Assembly: GCA_027489955.1 (NCBI GenBank)
Contig: JAIXYZ010000009.1
Span: forward strand, 62,001 to 126,000
Source: Hyphomicrobiales bacterium
GTDB taxonomy: Bacteria; Pseudomonadota; Alphaproteobacteria; Rhizobiales; Beijerinckiaceae
DNA: 64,000 nucleotides
Direction: 5' to 3'
The notes under the pieces are model-generated. The model searched no databases and had not been told where the DNA came from. It saw only the letters and a list, made by a program, of their open reading frames with translations. This document shows positions 16,023 to 27,279 of this stretch, piece after piece. A program made the position numbers and the translations under genes. Each line of letters begins with the position of its first letter. The stretch's first letter is position 1.

Positions 16023-18392
16023 TTACTCGGCCGCGAGCGGCTGGGCCGCCTTGCGGCAGGCGCGCCACATCGCCTGCGGGGTGGCGGGCATCGGCACGTC
16101 CTCGTGGCCGACGGCGTTGGTGAGCGCGTTGACGACCGCCGCAGGCGCGGCGATGGCGCCGGCCTCGCCGCAGCCCTTGATGCCCAGCGGGTTCGAGGGA
16201 CACGGCGTCACGGTCGTGTCCACCACGAAGGACGGCAGGTCCTCCGCGCGCGGCATGCGGTAGTCCATGTAGCTGGCCGTCACGAGCTGGCCGGTGGCGG
16301 GGTCGTAGACCGCGCCCTCGTGCAGCGCCTGGCCCACGCCCTGGGCGATGCCGCCATGGACCTGGCCCTCGACGATGAGCGGGTTGATGATCACCCCGAA
16401 ATCGTCGACCGCGGTCCATTTCTCGATGGTGACGTCGCCGGTCTGCGGGTCGACTTCCAGCTCGCAGATGTGGACGCCCGCCGGGAAGGTGAAGTTCGTG
16501 GGGTCGTAGAACGCCCCCTCCTTCAGGCCCGGCTCCAGCTCCTGCCCGTTGAACTTGTGGGCGATGTAGGCCTGGAGCGCGATGTCCCCGAAGCCGGCGG
16601 AACGGTCGGTGCCGGCCACGGAGAACTTCCCGTCCTTGAACTCGATGTCGCCCTCGGCGGCCTCCAGCACGTGGGCGGCGACCTTCTTGCCCTTGGCGAT
16701 GACCTTGTCGAGCGCCTTGGCGATGGCCGACATGCCGACCGCGCCGGAGCGCGAGCCGTAGGTGCCCATGCCCATCTGCACCTTGTCGGTGTCGCCGTGG
16801 ACGATGGACACGTTCTCGATGGGGATGCCGAGCCGGTCCGACACGAGCTGGGCGAAGGTGGTCTCGTGGCCCTGGCCGTGGCTGTGCGAGCCGGTGAGCA
16901 CCTCCACCGTGCCGATCGGGTTCACCCGCACTTCCGCCGATTCCCACAGGCCCACGCCCGCGCCCAGCGATCCGACCGCCGCCGAGGGCGCGATGCCGCA
17001 GGCCTCGATATAGGAGGAGAAGCCGATGCCGCGCAGCTTGCCGCGCCGCGCCGCCTCGCGCTTGCGGCGGCCGAAACCCTTGTAGTCCGCCAGTTCCAGG
17101 GCCTTCTTCAGCGAGGCATCGTAGTCGCCCGCGTCGTAGGCCATGATCACCGGCGTCTGGTGCGGGAACTTGCGGATGTAGTTGCGGGCGCGGAACCTGG
17201 CGGGGTCCATGCCGATCTCGCGGGCCGCGACCTCCACCAGCCGCTCGACGACGAAGGTCGCCTCCGGCCGGCCGGCGCCGCGATAGGCGTCCACCGGCGC
17301 GGTGTGCGTGTAGACGCCGTCCACCTCCGCGTAGATCGCGGGGATGTCGTACTGCCCCGAGAGCAGCGGGGCGTAGAGATAGGTCGGCACGGAGGACGCG
17401 AAGGTCGACAGGTAGGCGCCCAGATTGGCCTTGGTGTTGACGCGCAGCGCCAGGATGCGGCCGTTCTCGTCCAGAGCCATCTCGGCCCTGGTCACGTGGT
17501 CGCGGCCATGGGCGTCGGACAGGAACGCCTCCGTCCGGTCGGACGTCCACTTCACCGGCCGGCCGACTTTCTTCGCCGCCCAGACGCAGACCGTCTCCTC
17601 GGCGTAGATGAAGATCTTGGAGCCGAAGCCCCCGCCGACGTCCGGCGCGATGACGCGCAGCTTGTGCTCGGGCGCGACGCCGATGAAGGCGGACAGGACG
17701 AGCCGCGCCACGTGCGGGTTCTGGCTCGTCGTGTAGAGCGTGAACGCGTCGTTGCCGCTGTCGTAGTCGCCGACGGCCGCCCGCGGCTCCATCGCGTTGG
17801 GGATCAGCCGGTTGTTGACGATGTCCAGCGCAGTGACGTGCCGGGCCTTGGCGAAGGCGGCGTCCGTCGCGGCCTTGTCGCCCAGGTGCCAGGAGAAGAC
17901 GCGGTTGTCCGGCGCCTCCGCATGGACCGCGGGCGCGCCCTTGGCGAGCGCGGAGGCGACGTCAACGACCGGCTTCTCCACCGCGTAGTCGACGACGACC
18001 GCCTCGGCGGCGTCCTTGGCCTGCAGCACAGTCTCGGCGATGACGACGGCCACGTGGTCGCCGACATACCGGACCTTGCCGTGGGCAAGCGCCGGATGGG
18101 CGCCCGCCTTCATGGGCGAGCCGTCCTTGGAATGGATCATCCAGCCGCAGATCAGGCCGCCGATCTTGTCGGCCGCCAGGTCCTCGCCGGTGAGGATCGC
18201 GACGACGCCGGGCATCGACCGCGCGGCAGAGGTGTCGATCCGCCTGATCGTGGCGGCGGCGTGCGGTGAGCGCACGAACACGGCATGGGCCTGGCCGGGG
18301 CGGTTGATGTCGTCCGTATACTGGCCCTTGCCGGTGATGAAGCGATGGTCTTCCTTGCGCACCACGCGGGCGCCGATGCTGGTCACGGCCAT
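16023..18392 (-). CDS. coxL: Form II CoxL-like molybdenum-binding subunit
   Basis: A 789-residue xanthine dehydrogenase-family molybdopterin-binding subunit. The N-terminal [19 protein letters not shown] and the segment [20 protein letters not shown] are typical. The C-terminal [19 protein letters not shown] carries the Glu that acts as base in these hydroxylases. The diagnostic loop near residue 370 reads AYRGAGR. True CO dehydrogenases (form I) read AYxCSFR there, with the Cys that holds copper. This is therefore form II, whose physiological substrate is not established. The partners CoxM, CoxS, CoxD and CoxE surround it. The cofactor is expected to be Mo-MCD, consistent with mocA downstream. 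Annotation as carbon monoxide dehydrogenase would be over-specific. Confidence 0.93.
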   Translation of the reverse strand: MAVTSIGARVVRKEDHRFITGKGQYTDDINRPGQAHAVFVRSPHAAATIRRIDTSAARSMPGVVAILTGEDLAADKIGGLICGWMIHSKDGSPMKAGAHPALAHGKVRYVGDHVAVVIAETVLQAKDAAEAVVVDYAVEKPVVDVASALAKGAPAVHAEAPDNRVFSWHLGDKAATDAAFAKARHVTALDIVNNRLIPNAMEPRAAVGDYDSGNDAFTLYTTSQNPHVARLVLSAFIGVAPEHKLRVIAPDVGGGFGSKIFIYAEETVCVWAAKKVGRPVKWTSDRTEAFLSDAHGRDHVTRAEMALDENGRILALRVNTKANLGAYLSTFASSVPTYLYAPLLSGQYDIPAIYAEVDGVYTHTAPVDAYRGAGRPEATFVVERLVEVAAREIGMDPARFRARNYIRKFPHQTPVIMAYDAGDYDASLKKALELADYKGFGRRKREAARRGKLRGIGFSSYIEACGIAPSAAVGSLGAGVGLWESAEVRVNPIGTVEVLTGSHSHGQGHETTFAQLVSDRLGIPIENVSIVHGDTDKVQMGMGTYGSRSGAVGMSAIAKALDKVIAKGKKVAAHVLEAAEGDIEFKDGKFSVAGTDRSAGFGDIALQAYIAHKFNGQELEPGLKEGAFYDPTNFTFPAGVHICELEVDPQTGDVTIEKWTAVDDFGVIINPLIVEGQVHGGIAQGVGQALHEGAVYDPATGQLVTASYMDYRMPRAEDLPSFVVDTTVTPCPSNPLGIKGCGEAGAIAAPAAVVNALTNAVGHEDVPMPATPQAMWRACRKAAQPLAAE

Positions 18393-18459
18393 TGTCCGAT
18401 CCTCCCATCCGGGACCGGGCTGTCCGGCCGCTCGGCCGGCGCCGGCCCTCTTGTGCCTG

Positions 18460-18951
<492 letters not shown>

Positions 18952-19206
18952 GGGCGCCTCCTCCTCGAAACGTCCGGCCGTGAGGCCGGGCCTGTCGGAT
19001 GAGGCCCGAAGCGGTCCCATCCCGTCGTCCGCCGGATCTGTCGCCCGGTCTGGAACCGATCGAAAGTCAGTCTGGACCCCGCTGAATCGGGGGTCAAGCG
19101 GGCGCGGCGGCACGGGACATCGGCAAAAAGGCGGTGGCCGTGCACAAATCCGTGTACGGCATGCCTGCGTAACAGCGCGCCTGCGGGCAGGTCGCTCGCG
19201 CTTCGG
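18952..19206. other. Upstream region of coxS
   Basis: 255 bases between coxG and coxS, both read leftward. It contains the coxS ribosome-binding site and presumably a promoter. I see no convincing terminator with a T-run after coxG and no clear operator, so coxG read-through into coxS is possible. Confidence 0.35.
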
Positions 19207-19671
19207 TCAGGCCGACGCGGCGCCCTCCCCGGTCACGGCCCGGGCGAAGTTGGCGAAGAACTCGTCGGCGAGCTTCTTGGCGACGCCATTGACCAGCCGG
19301 CCGCCGAGCTGGGCGAGCTTTCCGCCGATCTGCGCGTCAACGTTGTACGAAAGTCGCGTTCCCGTCTCGGATGGCGCCAGCGTCACCGTGGCCCCGCCCT
19401 TGGCGAAGCCGGCGACGCCGCCATCCCCTTCGCCCTCGATCCGGTAGCCTTCCGGCGGCTTCAGGTCGGTCAGGTTGACCTTGCCGCGGAACGTCGCCTT
19501 CACCGGCCCGATCTTCAGGCCGACGATGGCGGCGAACGAGGTGTCGGAGGTCTTCTCCAGCTCCTGGCAGCCGGGGATGGAGGCCTTCAGCACCTCCGGG
19601 TCGTTGAGCTTTTCCCAGACCGTCTGGCGGTCCGCGGGCAGGTCGACCTCGCCCGTCATCGTGAAAGCCAT
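19207..19671 (-). CDS. coxG: CoxG family (SRPBCC) protein
   Basis: A 154-residue SRPBCC/START-fold protein of the CoxG family. It starts MAFTMTGEVDLPADRQTVWE and contains ASIPGCQELEKTSDTSFAA, KATFRGKVNLTDLKPPEGYR and the C-terminal KLAQLGGRLVNGVAKKLADE. CoxG helps anchor CO dehydrogenase to the membrane in Oligotropha. In a form II locus its role is inferred only. A GGAGGAGG-like ribosome-binding site precedes the ATG at 19671. It lies 255 bases upstream of coxS in the same direction. Confidence 0.88.
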   Translation of the reverse strand: MAFTMTGEVDLPADRQTVWEKLNDPEVLKASIPGCQELEKTSDTSFAAIVGLKIGPVKATFRGKVNLTDLKPPEGYRIEGEGDGGVAGFAKGGATVTLAPSETGTRLSYNVDAQIGGKLAQLGGRLVNGVAKKLADEFFANFARAVTGEGAASA

Positions 19672-19780
19672 CCTCGCCTCCTCCTGCCTTCCGGCGGCCG
19701 GGAGCCACCGGGATTTTGCCCAAGGCAAGCACGGGCGCGGGCGGCGCGCCATCGGCAAATGGACGGTCGCCCCGCGATGC

Positions 19781-20320
19781 TCAAGGCAGCGAGCGATAGC
19801 CGCGGCCGCGATAGACCAGGGCCGCAGCAGGCGTGCCGATCTCCACCGCGCGCACCGCACCGAACAGGATGCGGTGCGTGGCGACCTGCGTCTCCTGCTC
19901 CAGCGTGCAGGCGAAGGCGACCAGAGCGCCCTCGAGCATGGGCAGGCCCAGCGGCCCGGCGCGCCAGGGGCCGCCGGCAAAGCGCTCCTCGCCCCTCAGC
20001 CCGGCGCGGCCGGCGAACACGTCGGCGATGGCTTCGCTGGCCGCCCCGGCGGCAAGCGTATTCACGCAGAACGCGCCATTGCGTTCGAGCACGGGACCGA
20101 AGCGGCTCTGCCGGTTGAGGCACACGAGCACGGTGGGCGGGGCATCGGAAACGGCGGTGAAGGAGGTGGCGGTGAACCCGGCGCGGCCTCCGGTACCCGC
20201 GGTCGTGACAATGTGAACGGCGCCCGCCACGCGGCTCATCGCCTCGCGGAAGGACGTGGCGTCCGCCTGCGGGACCGCACGCGGGCCGTCCGGCGGGAAC
20301 TGATCGCTGAAATCGCCCAA
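19781..20320 (-). CDS. Flavin reductase family protein (RutF/HpaC-like)
   Basis: About 179 residues of a flavin reductase-like FMN-binding split-barrel. Family text: FREAMSRVAGAVHIVTTAG, GFTATSFTAVSDAPPTVLVC, and RFGPVLERNGAFCVNTLAAG. Such proteins supply reduced flavin to monooxygenases or reduce flavin with NAD(P)H. I favour the TTG at 20320 because GGAG sits five bases before it. An ATG at 20365 gives a 15-residue arginine/glycine-rich extension without a ribosome-binding site. It is the most upstream gene of the leftward cox region, 109 bases before coxG, and is divergent from livH. No partner monooxygenase is visible. Confidence 0.8.
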   Translation of the reverse strand: MGDFSDQFPPDGPRAVPQADATSFREAMSRVAGAVHIVTTAGTGGRAGFTATSFTAVSDAPPTVLVCLNRQSRFGPVLERNGAFCVNTLAAGAASEAIADVFAGRAGLRGEERFAGGPWRAGPLGLPMLEGALVAFACTLEQETQVATHRILFGAVRAVEIGTPAAALVYRGRGYRSLP

Positions 20321-20538
20321 GGAGCTCCGTCCATGCCGCGGTCGGCGTGCGCCGCCCGCGCCCATATGGCCGTCGCGGGGGCGGGTGGCAACCCGCGCGC
20401 CGCCACGGGAGCGCCGTATTGTTTGTTCCCGCCGCCCTTGCTACGACTCGCAATTGCACCGCGGCATGGCCGTCCGGCGTCACAGCCGGGCAGGACCGCA
20501 CAACAAGCCGCGGACACACAGAGGGTGTTCGGCGTCGT

Positions 20539-21455
<917 letters not shown>

Positions 21456-21459
<4 letters not shown>

Positions 21460-22868
21460 GCGGGGACGCCATGACGACGCGGACCGGAGCCGGCCCGGCC
21501 GGCAGCGATCTCGCCGCCGCCCTCAAGGACGGCGTGCGCGGCGCGCTCGTGATGCTGGGGCTGTGCATCCCCATCATCCTGCTGCGCACCGACCAGAGCC
21601 AGGCGAACGAGCTGATCCTGCGTCCGCGGGTCGGGCTCGTCCTGATCTTCTGCGCCCTGATCTTCATCCTGCGCTTCACGCTGAGCTATTACGGCGTGAA
21701 ATGGCGCACCAGCCGGCGGCTGAAGGCCCAGGGCGAGGCCCTGCCGACTGTGACAGATGCCCGCCCCACCTGGAAGGCCCGCCTGTCGGCGATGGCCCTG
21801 CCCGCCTTCCTGGGCCTGGCCGTGACCTACCCGCTCCTCACCGTGCTGGTGAACGGCGGGCTCGACCCGTCCCGCTACTGGATCGACCTCGGCATCCTCA
21901 TCCTCACCTACGTGATGCTCGGCTGGGGCCTGAACATCGTCGTGGGCCTCGCCGGCCTGCTCGATCTCGGCTACGTCGCGTTCTACGCCGTCGGCGCCTA
22001 TTCCTACGCGCTGCTGGCCACCAAGTTCGGCCTGTCCTTCTGGATCTGCCTGCCGCTGGCGGGCATCCTGGCGGCCTTCTGGGGCGTCCTGCTCGGCTTC
22101 CCGGTCCTGCGCCTGCGGGGCGACTATCTCGCCATCGTGACGCTCGCCTTCGGCGAGATCATCCGCCTCGTCCTCATCAACTGGGTCGACGTGACCGGGG
22201 GCGCCGCGGGCATCTACTCGATCCCGCGCGCATCCTTCTTCGGCATCCCGTTCACGGCGGGGGAGGATGGCTTTGCGGCCAGGTTCGGGCTCGAATTCAG
22301 CGGCATGCACCGGATCGTGTTCTTCTACTACCTGATCCTCGTGCTCGCCCTCATCACCAACTTCGTGACGATGCGCCTGAAGCGCCTGCCTGTCGGGCGC
22401 GCCTGGGAGGCTCTGCGCGAGGACGAGATCGCCTGCCGGTCGCTGGGCATCAACACGGTGTCGACCAAGCTGACCGCCTTCGCCATCGGCGCCATGTTCG
22501 GCGGCTTCGCCGGCTCGTTCTTCGCCGTGCGCCAGGGCTTCATCAGCCCCGAGAGCTTCAACTTCCTGGAATCGGCGATCATCCTGGCCATCGTCGTGCT
22601 GGGCGGCATGGGCAGCCAGATCGGCGTCGCCATCGCCGCCGTGGTGCTGGTCGGCATGCCGGAGCTCCTGCGCAATCTCGGCTTCATGCGCGGCTTCTTC
22701 GGCGCCGGCTTCGATCCCAACGAGTTCCGCCTGCTGCTCTTCGGCCTGGGCATGGTGGCGATGATGGTCTGGCGCCCGCGCGGCCTCATCTCGCACCGCG
22801 ATCCCTCGGTCGTGCTCAAGGAGCGCAAGGCCATCTCGGGCTCCCTCGTGAAGGAGGGCCACGGCTGA
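21456..22868 (+). CDS. livM: Branched-chain amino acid ABC transporter permease LivM
   Basis: A 470-residue permease with roughly ten helices. It has a longer N-terminal part than minimal LivM proteins, with an extra membrane region before about residue 140. The conserved core includes YVMLGWGLNIVVGLAGLLDL, FYAVGAYSYALLATKFGLSF, the coupling loop GRAWEALREDEIACRSLGIN and ILAIVVLGGMGSQIGVAIAA. It forms the translocation pore with LivH. The ATG overlaps the livH stop (ATGA), and its own stop shares one base with livG (TGATG). Confidence 0.93.
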
Positions 22869-23787
22869 TGGAACCCGCCTCCGCACCCCGCCGCTGGCTG
22901 GCCGACCCGCTGCTCACGGTCGAGAACCTGACCATGCGCTTCGGCGGTCTGGTCGCCGTCAACGGCCTCACCTTCCAGGCCGGCCGCGGCGACGTGACCG
23001 CCCTGATCGGCCCCAACGGCGCAGGCAAGACGACCGTCTTCAACTGCATCACCGGCTTCTACAAGCCGACCGAGGGGCGCATCGCGCTGGTCCATGCGCG
23101 CACCGACCCGGCTGCCGAGATCGCCGCGGCGACCCGCTCCGGCGGGGCCTATATCCGGCGGCCGTCGGTCTTCCTGCTGGAGCGCCTGCCCGACCACGCC
23201 ATCGCGGCGAGGGCGAAGGTCGCCCGCACGTTCCAGAACATCCGGCTGTTCACCGGCATGACCGTGCTGGAGAACCTGCTCGTCGCCCAGCACAACCGGC
23301 TGATGGTGGCCTCCGGCTACACCCTGCTCGGCGTCATCGGCTGGCCGTCCTACGGCCGCGCCCAGGCGGCGGCCATCGACAAGGCGCGGTTCTGGCTGGA
23401 CCGGATTGGCCTCATCGACCGCGCCGACGATCCCGCGGGCGACCTGCCCTATGGCGACCAGCGGCGGCTCGAGATCGCGCGGGCCATGTGCACCGATCCG
23501 GTGCTCCTGTGCCTGGACGAGCCGGCCGCCGGCCTCAACCCGCGCGAAAGCCAGCAGCTCAACGAGTTGCTCCTGTCCATCCGTGACGAGATCGGCACCT
23601 CTCTCCTGCTGATCGAGCACGACATGTCCGTTGTGATGCAGATTTCCGACCACGTCGTGGTGCTCGACTACGGCACCAAGATCGCCGACGGCACGCCCGC
23701 CGAGGTCCAGTCCGATCCGGCCGTCATCGCCGCCTATCTGGGCGTCGAGGACGACGAGGTCGCGCGCGTCGAGGCGGAGGTCGGCGT

Positions 23788-23791
<4 letters not shown>
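22868..23791 (+). CDS. livG: Branched-chain amino acid ABC transporter ATPase LivG
   Basis: A 307-residue ATP-binding subunit. Walker A is GPNGAGKT, the Q-loop is in VARTFQNIRLFTGMTVLENL, and Walker B is LCLDEPAAGLNP. The H-loop is LLIEHDMSVVMQISDH. The signature position reads LPYGDQRRLEIARAM, the usual LivG variant of LSGGQ. A segment of about 35 residues after Walker A (ALVHARTDPAAEIAAATRSG and following) is longer than in E. coli LivG; I believe such insertions occur in rhizobial relatives. Coupled to livM (TGATG) and livF (ATGA). Confidence 0.93.
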
Positions 23792-24533
<742 letters not shown>

Positions 24534-24534
<1 letters not shown>

Positions 24535-24905
24535 TGCAGGGCATTCTGTACGAGGAACCCTCGGTCTGGCTGTTCCTTCTCGTGACGGTCGTCATGGGAG
24601 GCTGGACGGCTTGGATGACCGGACGGGCGCTGGCGAAGAACTGGCGCCATTGGGGCCTGGCCGTGGCGGCGCTGCTGATCCTGGCCGTCGCCGTGCGCTT
24701 CATCCATTACGCCCTCTTCCAGGGCACGTTCATCTCGCCGCGCTACTACCTCGTCGACGCGATCGTCGTCCTGGCCATCGGCATGATCGGATTCCGCGTG
24801 ACGCGGGCCCGCCAGATGGCGTCCCAGTACGGCTGGATCTACGAGCGTGCCGGCCCCCTCGCCATCCGCCAGCGCGACACCGCCGGAAGGGACGTTTCCG
24901 CCTGA
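24534..24905 (+). CDS. Small membrane protein of the liv operon (DUF6867-like)
   Basis: A 123-residue protein with three likely membrane helices (about residues 11-30, 40-60 and 72-92) and a short charged C-terminal tail. MQGILYEEPSVWLFLLVTVV and VRFIHYALFQGTFISPRYYL are its most distinctive stretches. It resembles DUF6867 proteins that I recall between livF and livK in rhizobial genomes; that label is from memory. The ATG at 24534 overlaps the livF stop (TGATG). Translational coupling suggests it is made with the importer, perhaps as an accessory subunit, but no function is known. Confidence 0.7.
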
Positions 24906-24935
24906 AAACGATACGATTTTAGTCTCATCCATATG

Positions 24936-24951
24936 CACCCGTTTTCGGGTG
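24936..24951 (+). promoter_or_regulatory. Short perfect hairpin in the leader of livK
   Basis: CACCCG, a TTTT loop, then CGGGTG forms a perfect 6-bp stem between the DUF6867-like gene and livK. There is no T-run after it, so it is not a standard terminator. It may be a processing or stabilising element that separates livK mRNA from the upstream permease mRNA. An A/T-richer stretch just before it (about 24903-24935) may hold a livK promoter. Confidence 0.4.
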
Positions 24952-25047
24952 ACACCTGCCGGAAAAGGCGCAATGATCCGCGCCAAGGCGGGCGACATCC
25001 GCCGAACGGACGCCGGGAGCGTCCAGCACATGACAGGGGAATGAGTG

Positions 25048-26163
25048 ATGAAAAAGGTATTGTTGACCAGCGTCGCGATGATCGGTCTGGTCTATGCCGG
25101 CGCCGCCAGCGCCCAGATCAAGATCGGCGTCGCCGGTCCTATCACCGGCCCTAACGCGACCTTCGGCGCGCAGCTCAAGAACGGCGTCGAGCAGGCCGTC
25201 GAGGACATCAACGCCGCCGGCGGCATCAACGGCCAGAAGCTCCAGATCTCCATCGGCGACGACGTCTCCGACCCCAAGCAGGGCGTGTCGGTCGCGAACA
25301 AGTTCGCGGGCGAGGGCGTGAAGTTCGTCGTCGGCCACTTCAACTCCGGCGTGTCGATCCCCGCCTCCGACGTCTACGCGGAATCCGGCATCCTCCAGAT
25401 CACCCCCGCCTCCACCAACCCGACCTTCACCGAGCGCAAGCTCTGGAACACGTTCCGCACCTGCGGCCGTGACGACCAGCAGGGCGGCGTCGCCGGCAAT
25501 TACCTGGCCGAGAAGTTCGCGGGCAAGAAGGTCGCGGTCGTCCACGACAAGACGCCCTACGGCAAGGGCCTGGCCGACGAGACCCAGAAGGCGATGAACG
25601 CCAAGGGCCTCAAGGAAGTCGTGTACGAGGGCATCAACCCGGGCGAGAAGGAATATTCCGCGCTCGTGTCGAAGCTGAAGGCGGCCGCGGTGGACGTGGT
25701 CTATTTCGGCGGCCTGCACACGGAAGCCGGCCTCATCATCCGCCAGATGCGCGACCAGGGCCTCAACGCCCCGCTCATGTCGGGTGACGGCATCGTTTCC
25801 TCGGAGTTCGTCTCCATCGCCGGCCCGGGCGCCGAAGGCACGCTGATGACCTTCTCCCCCGACCCGCGCAAGAACCCGAACGCCAAGGACGTCGTCGCCA
25901 AGTTCAAGGCGAAGAACTTCGATCCCGAGGCCTACACGCTCTACAGCTACGCCGCCGTGCAGATCATCGCCGAGGCCGCCAAGGCCGCCAATTCGGTCGA
26001 CCCGAAGAAGGTCGCCGAGGCCATGAAGGCCGGCAAGCCGTTCAAGACCGTGATCGGCGACATCGGCTTCGACGCCAAGGGCGACATCACCCGTCCGGAC
26101 TACGTGATGTACACCTGGACCAAGGGCGCCGACGGCAAGATCACCTACACCGAGAACAACTGA
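25048..26163 (+). CDS. livK: Branched-chain amino acid-binding periplasmic protein LivK-like
   Basis: A 371-residue periplasmic type I binding protein. The ATG at 25048 follows AGGGGA and opens a signal peptide (MKKVLLTSVAMIGLVYAGAA, cut near ASA-QIKIG). The mature protein starts QIKIGVAGPITGPNATFGAQ and has the family pattern GVEQAVEDINAAGGINGQKL. Ligands are usually Leu/Ile/Val, but relatives bind other amino acids or amides, so specificity is open. A GTG at 25045 is a less likely start. It ends the liv operon and is followed by a strong terminator. Confidence 0.92.
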   Translation: MKKVLLTSVAMIGLVYAGAASAQIKIGVAGPITGPNATFGAQLKNGVEQAVEDINAAGGINGQKLQISIGDDVSDPKQGVSVANKFAGEGVKFVVGHFNSGVSIPASDVYAESGILQITPASTNPTFTERKLWNTFRTCGRDDQQGGVAGNYLAEKFAGKKVAVVHDKTPYGKGLADETQKAMNAKGLKEVVYEGINPGEKEYSALVSKLKAAAVDVVYFGGLHTEAGLIIRQMRDQGLNAPLMSGDGIVSSEFVSIAGPGAEGTLMTFSPDPRKNPNAKDVVAKFKAKNFDPEAYTLYSYAAVQIIAEAAKAANSVDPKKVAEAMKAGKPFKTVIGDIGFDAKGDITRPDYVMYTWTKGADGKITYTENN

Positions 26164-26190
26164 TCGGCGGGCAATCGCCGCATCGGTGGA

Positions 26191-26220
26191 AGGGCGCCCT
26201 CCGGGGCGCCCTTCTGCTTT
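26191..26220 (+). terminator. Rho-independent terminator after livK
   Basis: A perfect 9-bp stem (AGGGCGCCC and GGGCGCCCT) with a TCCG tetraloop, followed by TCTGCTTT. It begins 28 bases after the livK stop and closes the liv operon. Confidence 0.85.
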
Positions 26221-26259
26221 GGAGCGAGCGCTTCGGCGGCAGGTTCGCGAGTGAACCTG

Positions 26260-26988
26260 CTAGCCGATCCGTCCCAGGGCGGGGAACGTCTCCAGCAGCC
26301 AGAACGACAGCGTCGTGAACGTGCCCGTCAGGAAGGCGATGCCGGTCACGACGAGCAGCACGCCCATCGCCTTCTCCACATAGGAGAAGCCGCCGCGGAA
26401 CCGCTTCAGGAACCTGACGAACGGCCCCATGGCGAGGGCCGCGAGCAGGAACGGCACGCCCAGGCCCGCGGAATAGGTCGCCAGCAGCAGGGCCCCGCGC
26501 CCCGCCTCGGCCTCGTTGCCGGCCACCGCCAGCACCGCGGCGAGAACCGGCCCGATGCAGGGCGTCCAGCCGAAGGCGAAAGCCAGACCCATCACGTAGG
26601 CGCCCCAGATGCCGCCCTTGCGGTCGACGTCGAAGCGCGCCTCCCGCATCAGCATGCGGATGCGGAAGACGCCGAGGAAATGCAGGCCCATCACGATGAT
26701 GGCGATGCCGGCGACGATGCTCAGCGTCTGCAGGTGCTGCCGCAGCACCTGGCCCAGCAGGGACGCTCCGGCGCCCAGCGCCACGAACACGGTTGAAAAC
26801 CCGGCGACGAAGAGCAGCGCCGCCAGCAGCGCCCGGCGGCGGACGTCCGCGTCCGGCCGGTCCTGCATCCGGTCGAGCGAGGTGCCCGCCAGGTACGACA
26901 GGTACGGCGGCACCAGGGGCAGCACGCAGGGGCTGAGGAAGCTGACGACGCCGGCGAGCGCCGCGGCCGGATAGGTCACGGTGGACAT
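26260..26988 (-). CDS. ccdA: CcdA, cytochrome c biogenesis / thiol-disulfide membrane transporter
   Basis: A 242-residue membrane protein with six predicted helices. The two redox cysteines lie in the expected helices: SFLSPCVLPLVPPYLSYLAG near residue 20 and FAFGWTPCIGPVLAAVL near residue 130. CcdA carries electrons from cytoplasmic thioredoxin across the inner membrane, to apo-cytochrome c thioredoxins or other periplasmic thiol proteins. No ccm gene is next to it. It converges on the livK terminator and is followed upstream by a repeat-containing intergenic region. Confidence 0.92.
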   Translation of the reverse strand: MSTVTYPAAALAGVVSFLSPCVLPLVPPYLSYLAGTSLDRMQDRPDADVRRRALLAALLFVAGFSTVFVALGAGASLLGQVLRQHLQTLSIVAGIAIIVMGLHFLGVFRIRMLMREARFDVDRKGGIWGAYVMGLAFAFGWTPCIGPVLAAVLAVAGNEAEAGRGALLLATYSAGLGVPFLLAALAMGPFVRFLKRFRGGFSYVEKAMGVLLVVTGIAFLTGTFTTLSFWLLETFPALGRIG

Positions 26989-27128
26989 GGGTTACGCTTG
27001 TATCGGAACCGGGCCGGACCGGAAACGCGGCGAAAGGCGGCTCGCTCAGTTGTGAGACGGTCTTTCGCTCCCCGAGCCTTGCACCCCGCCCTGCCCCGCC
27101 CCCGCTGCCTCGGGTCGCCGTACGCCCC

Positions 27129-27206
27129 GTCATTGCGAGGAGCGAAGCGACGAAGCAATCCATCGGCCGCAAGGCGTGGCTGGATTGCTGCTGCGCTCGC
27201 AATGAC
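27129..27206. repeat. Interspersed repeat A, copy 1
   Basis: A 78-bp palindromic unit with perfect 11-bp ends (GTCATTGCGAG and CTCGCAATGAC) and inner arms around GCAATCCA/TGGATTGC. Nearly identical units occur at 32466-32544 and 37522-37598. It lies between ccdA and the FAD oxidoreductase gene. Structure fits a REP-like or rhizobial intergenic palindrome. Confidence 0.9.
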
Positions 27207-27219
27207 GAAATCACCCATG

Positions 27220-27255
27220 GTCATCCCCGGCGGCGCGCAGCGCAAAGGGGATGAC
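27220..27255. repeat. Interspersed repeat B, complete copy
   Basis: A 36-bp inverted repeat with 9-bp arms GTCATCCCC and GGGGATGAC, 13 bases after repeat A copy 1. Related B-type sequence recurs at about 52427, 60254, 60353 and 60587, often ending in GGGGATCCAG instead. Confidence 0.85.
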
Positions 27256-27279
27256 ATCAGCCGCTCCGGCCGGATGGCC

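Noticed and set aside
15990-18269. A 759-residue open frame on the plus strand opposite coxL
   Set aside because: It is a shadow of coxL, and its composition is a His/Asp/Arg-rich reading of antisense codons.
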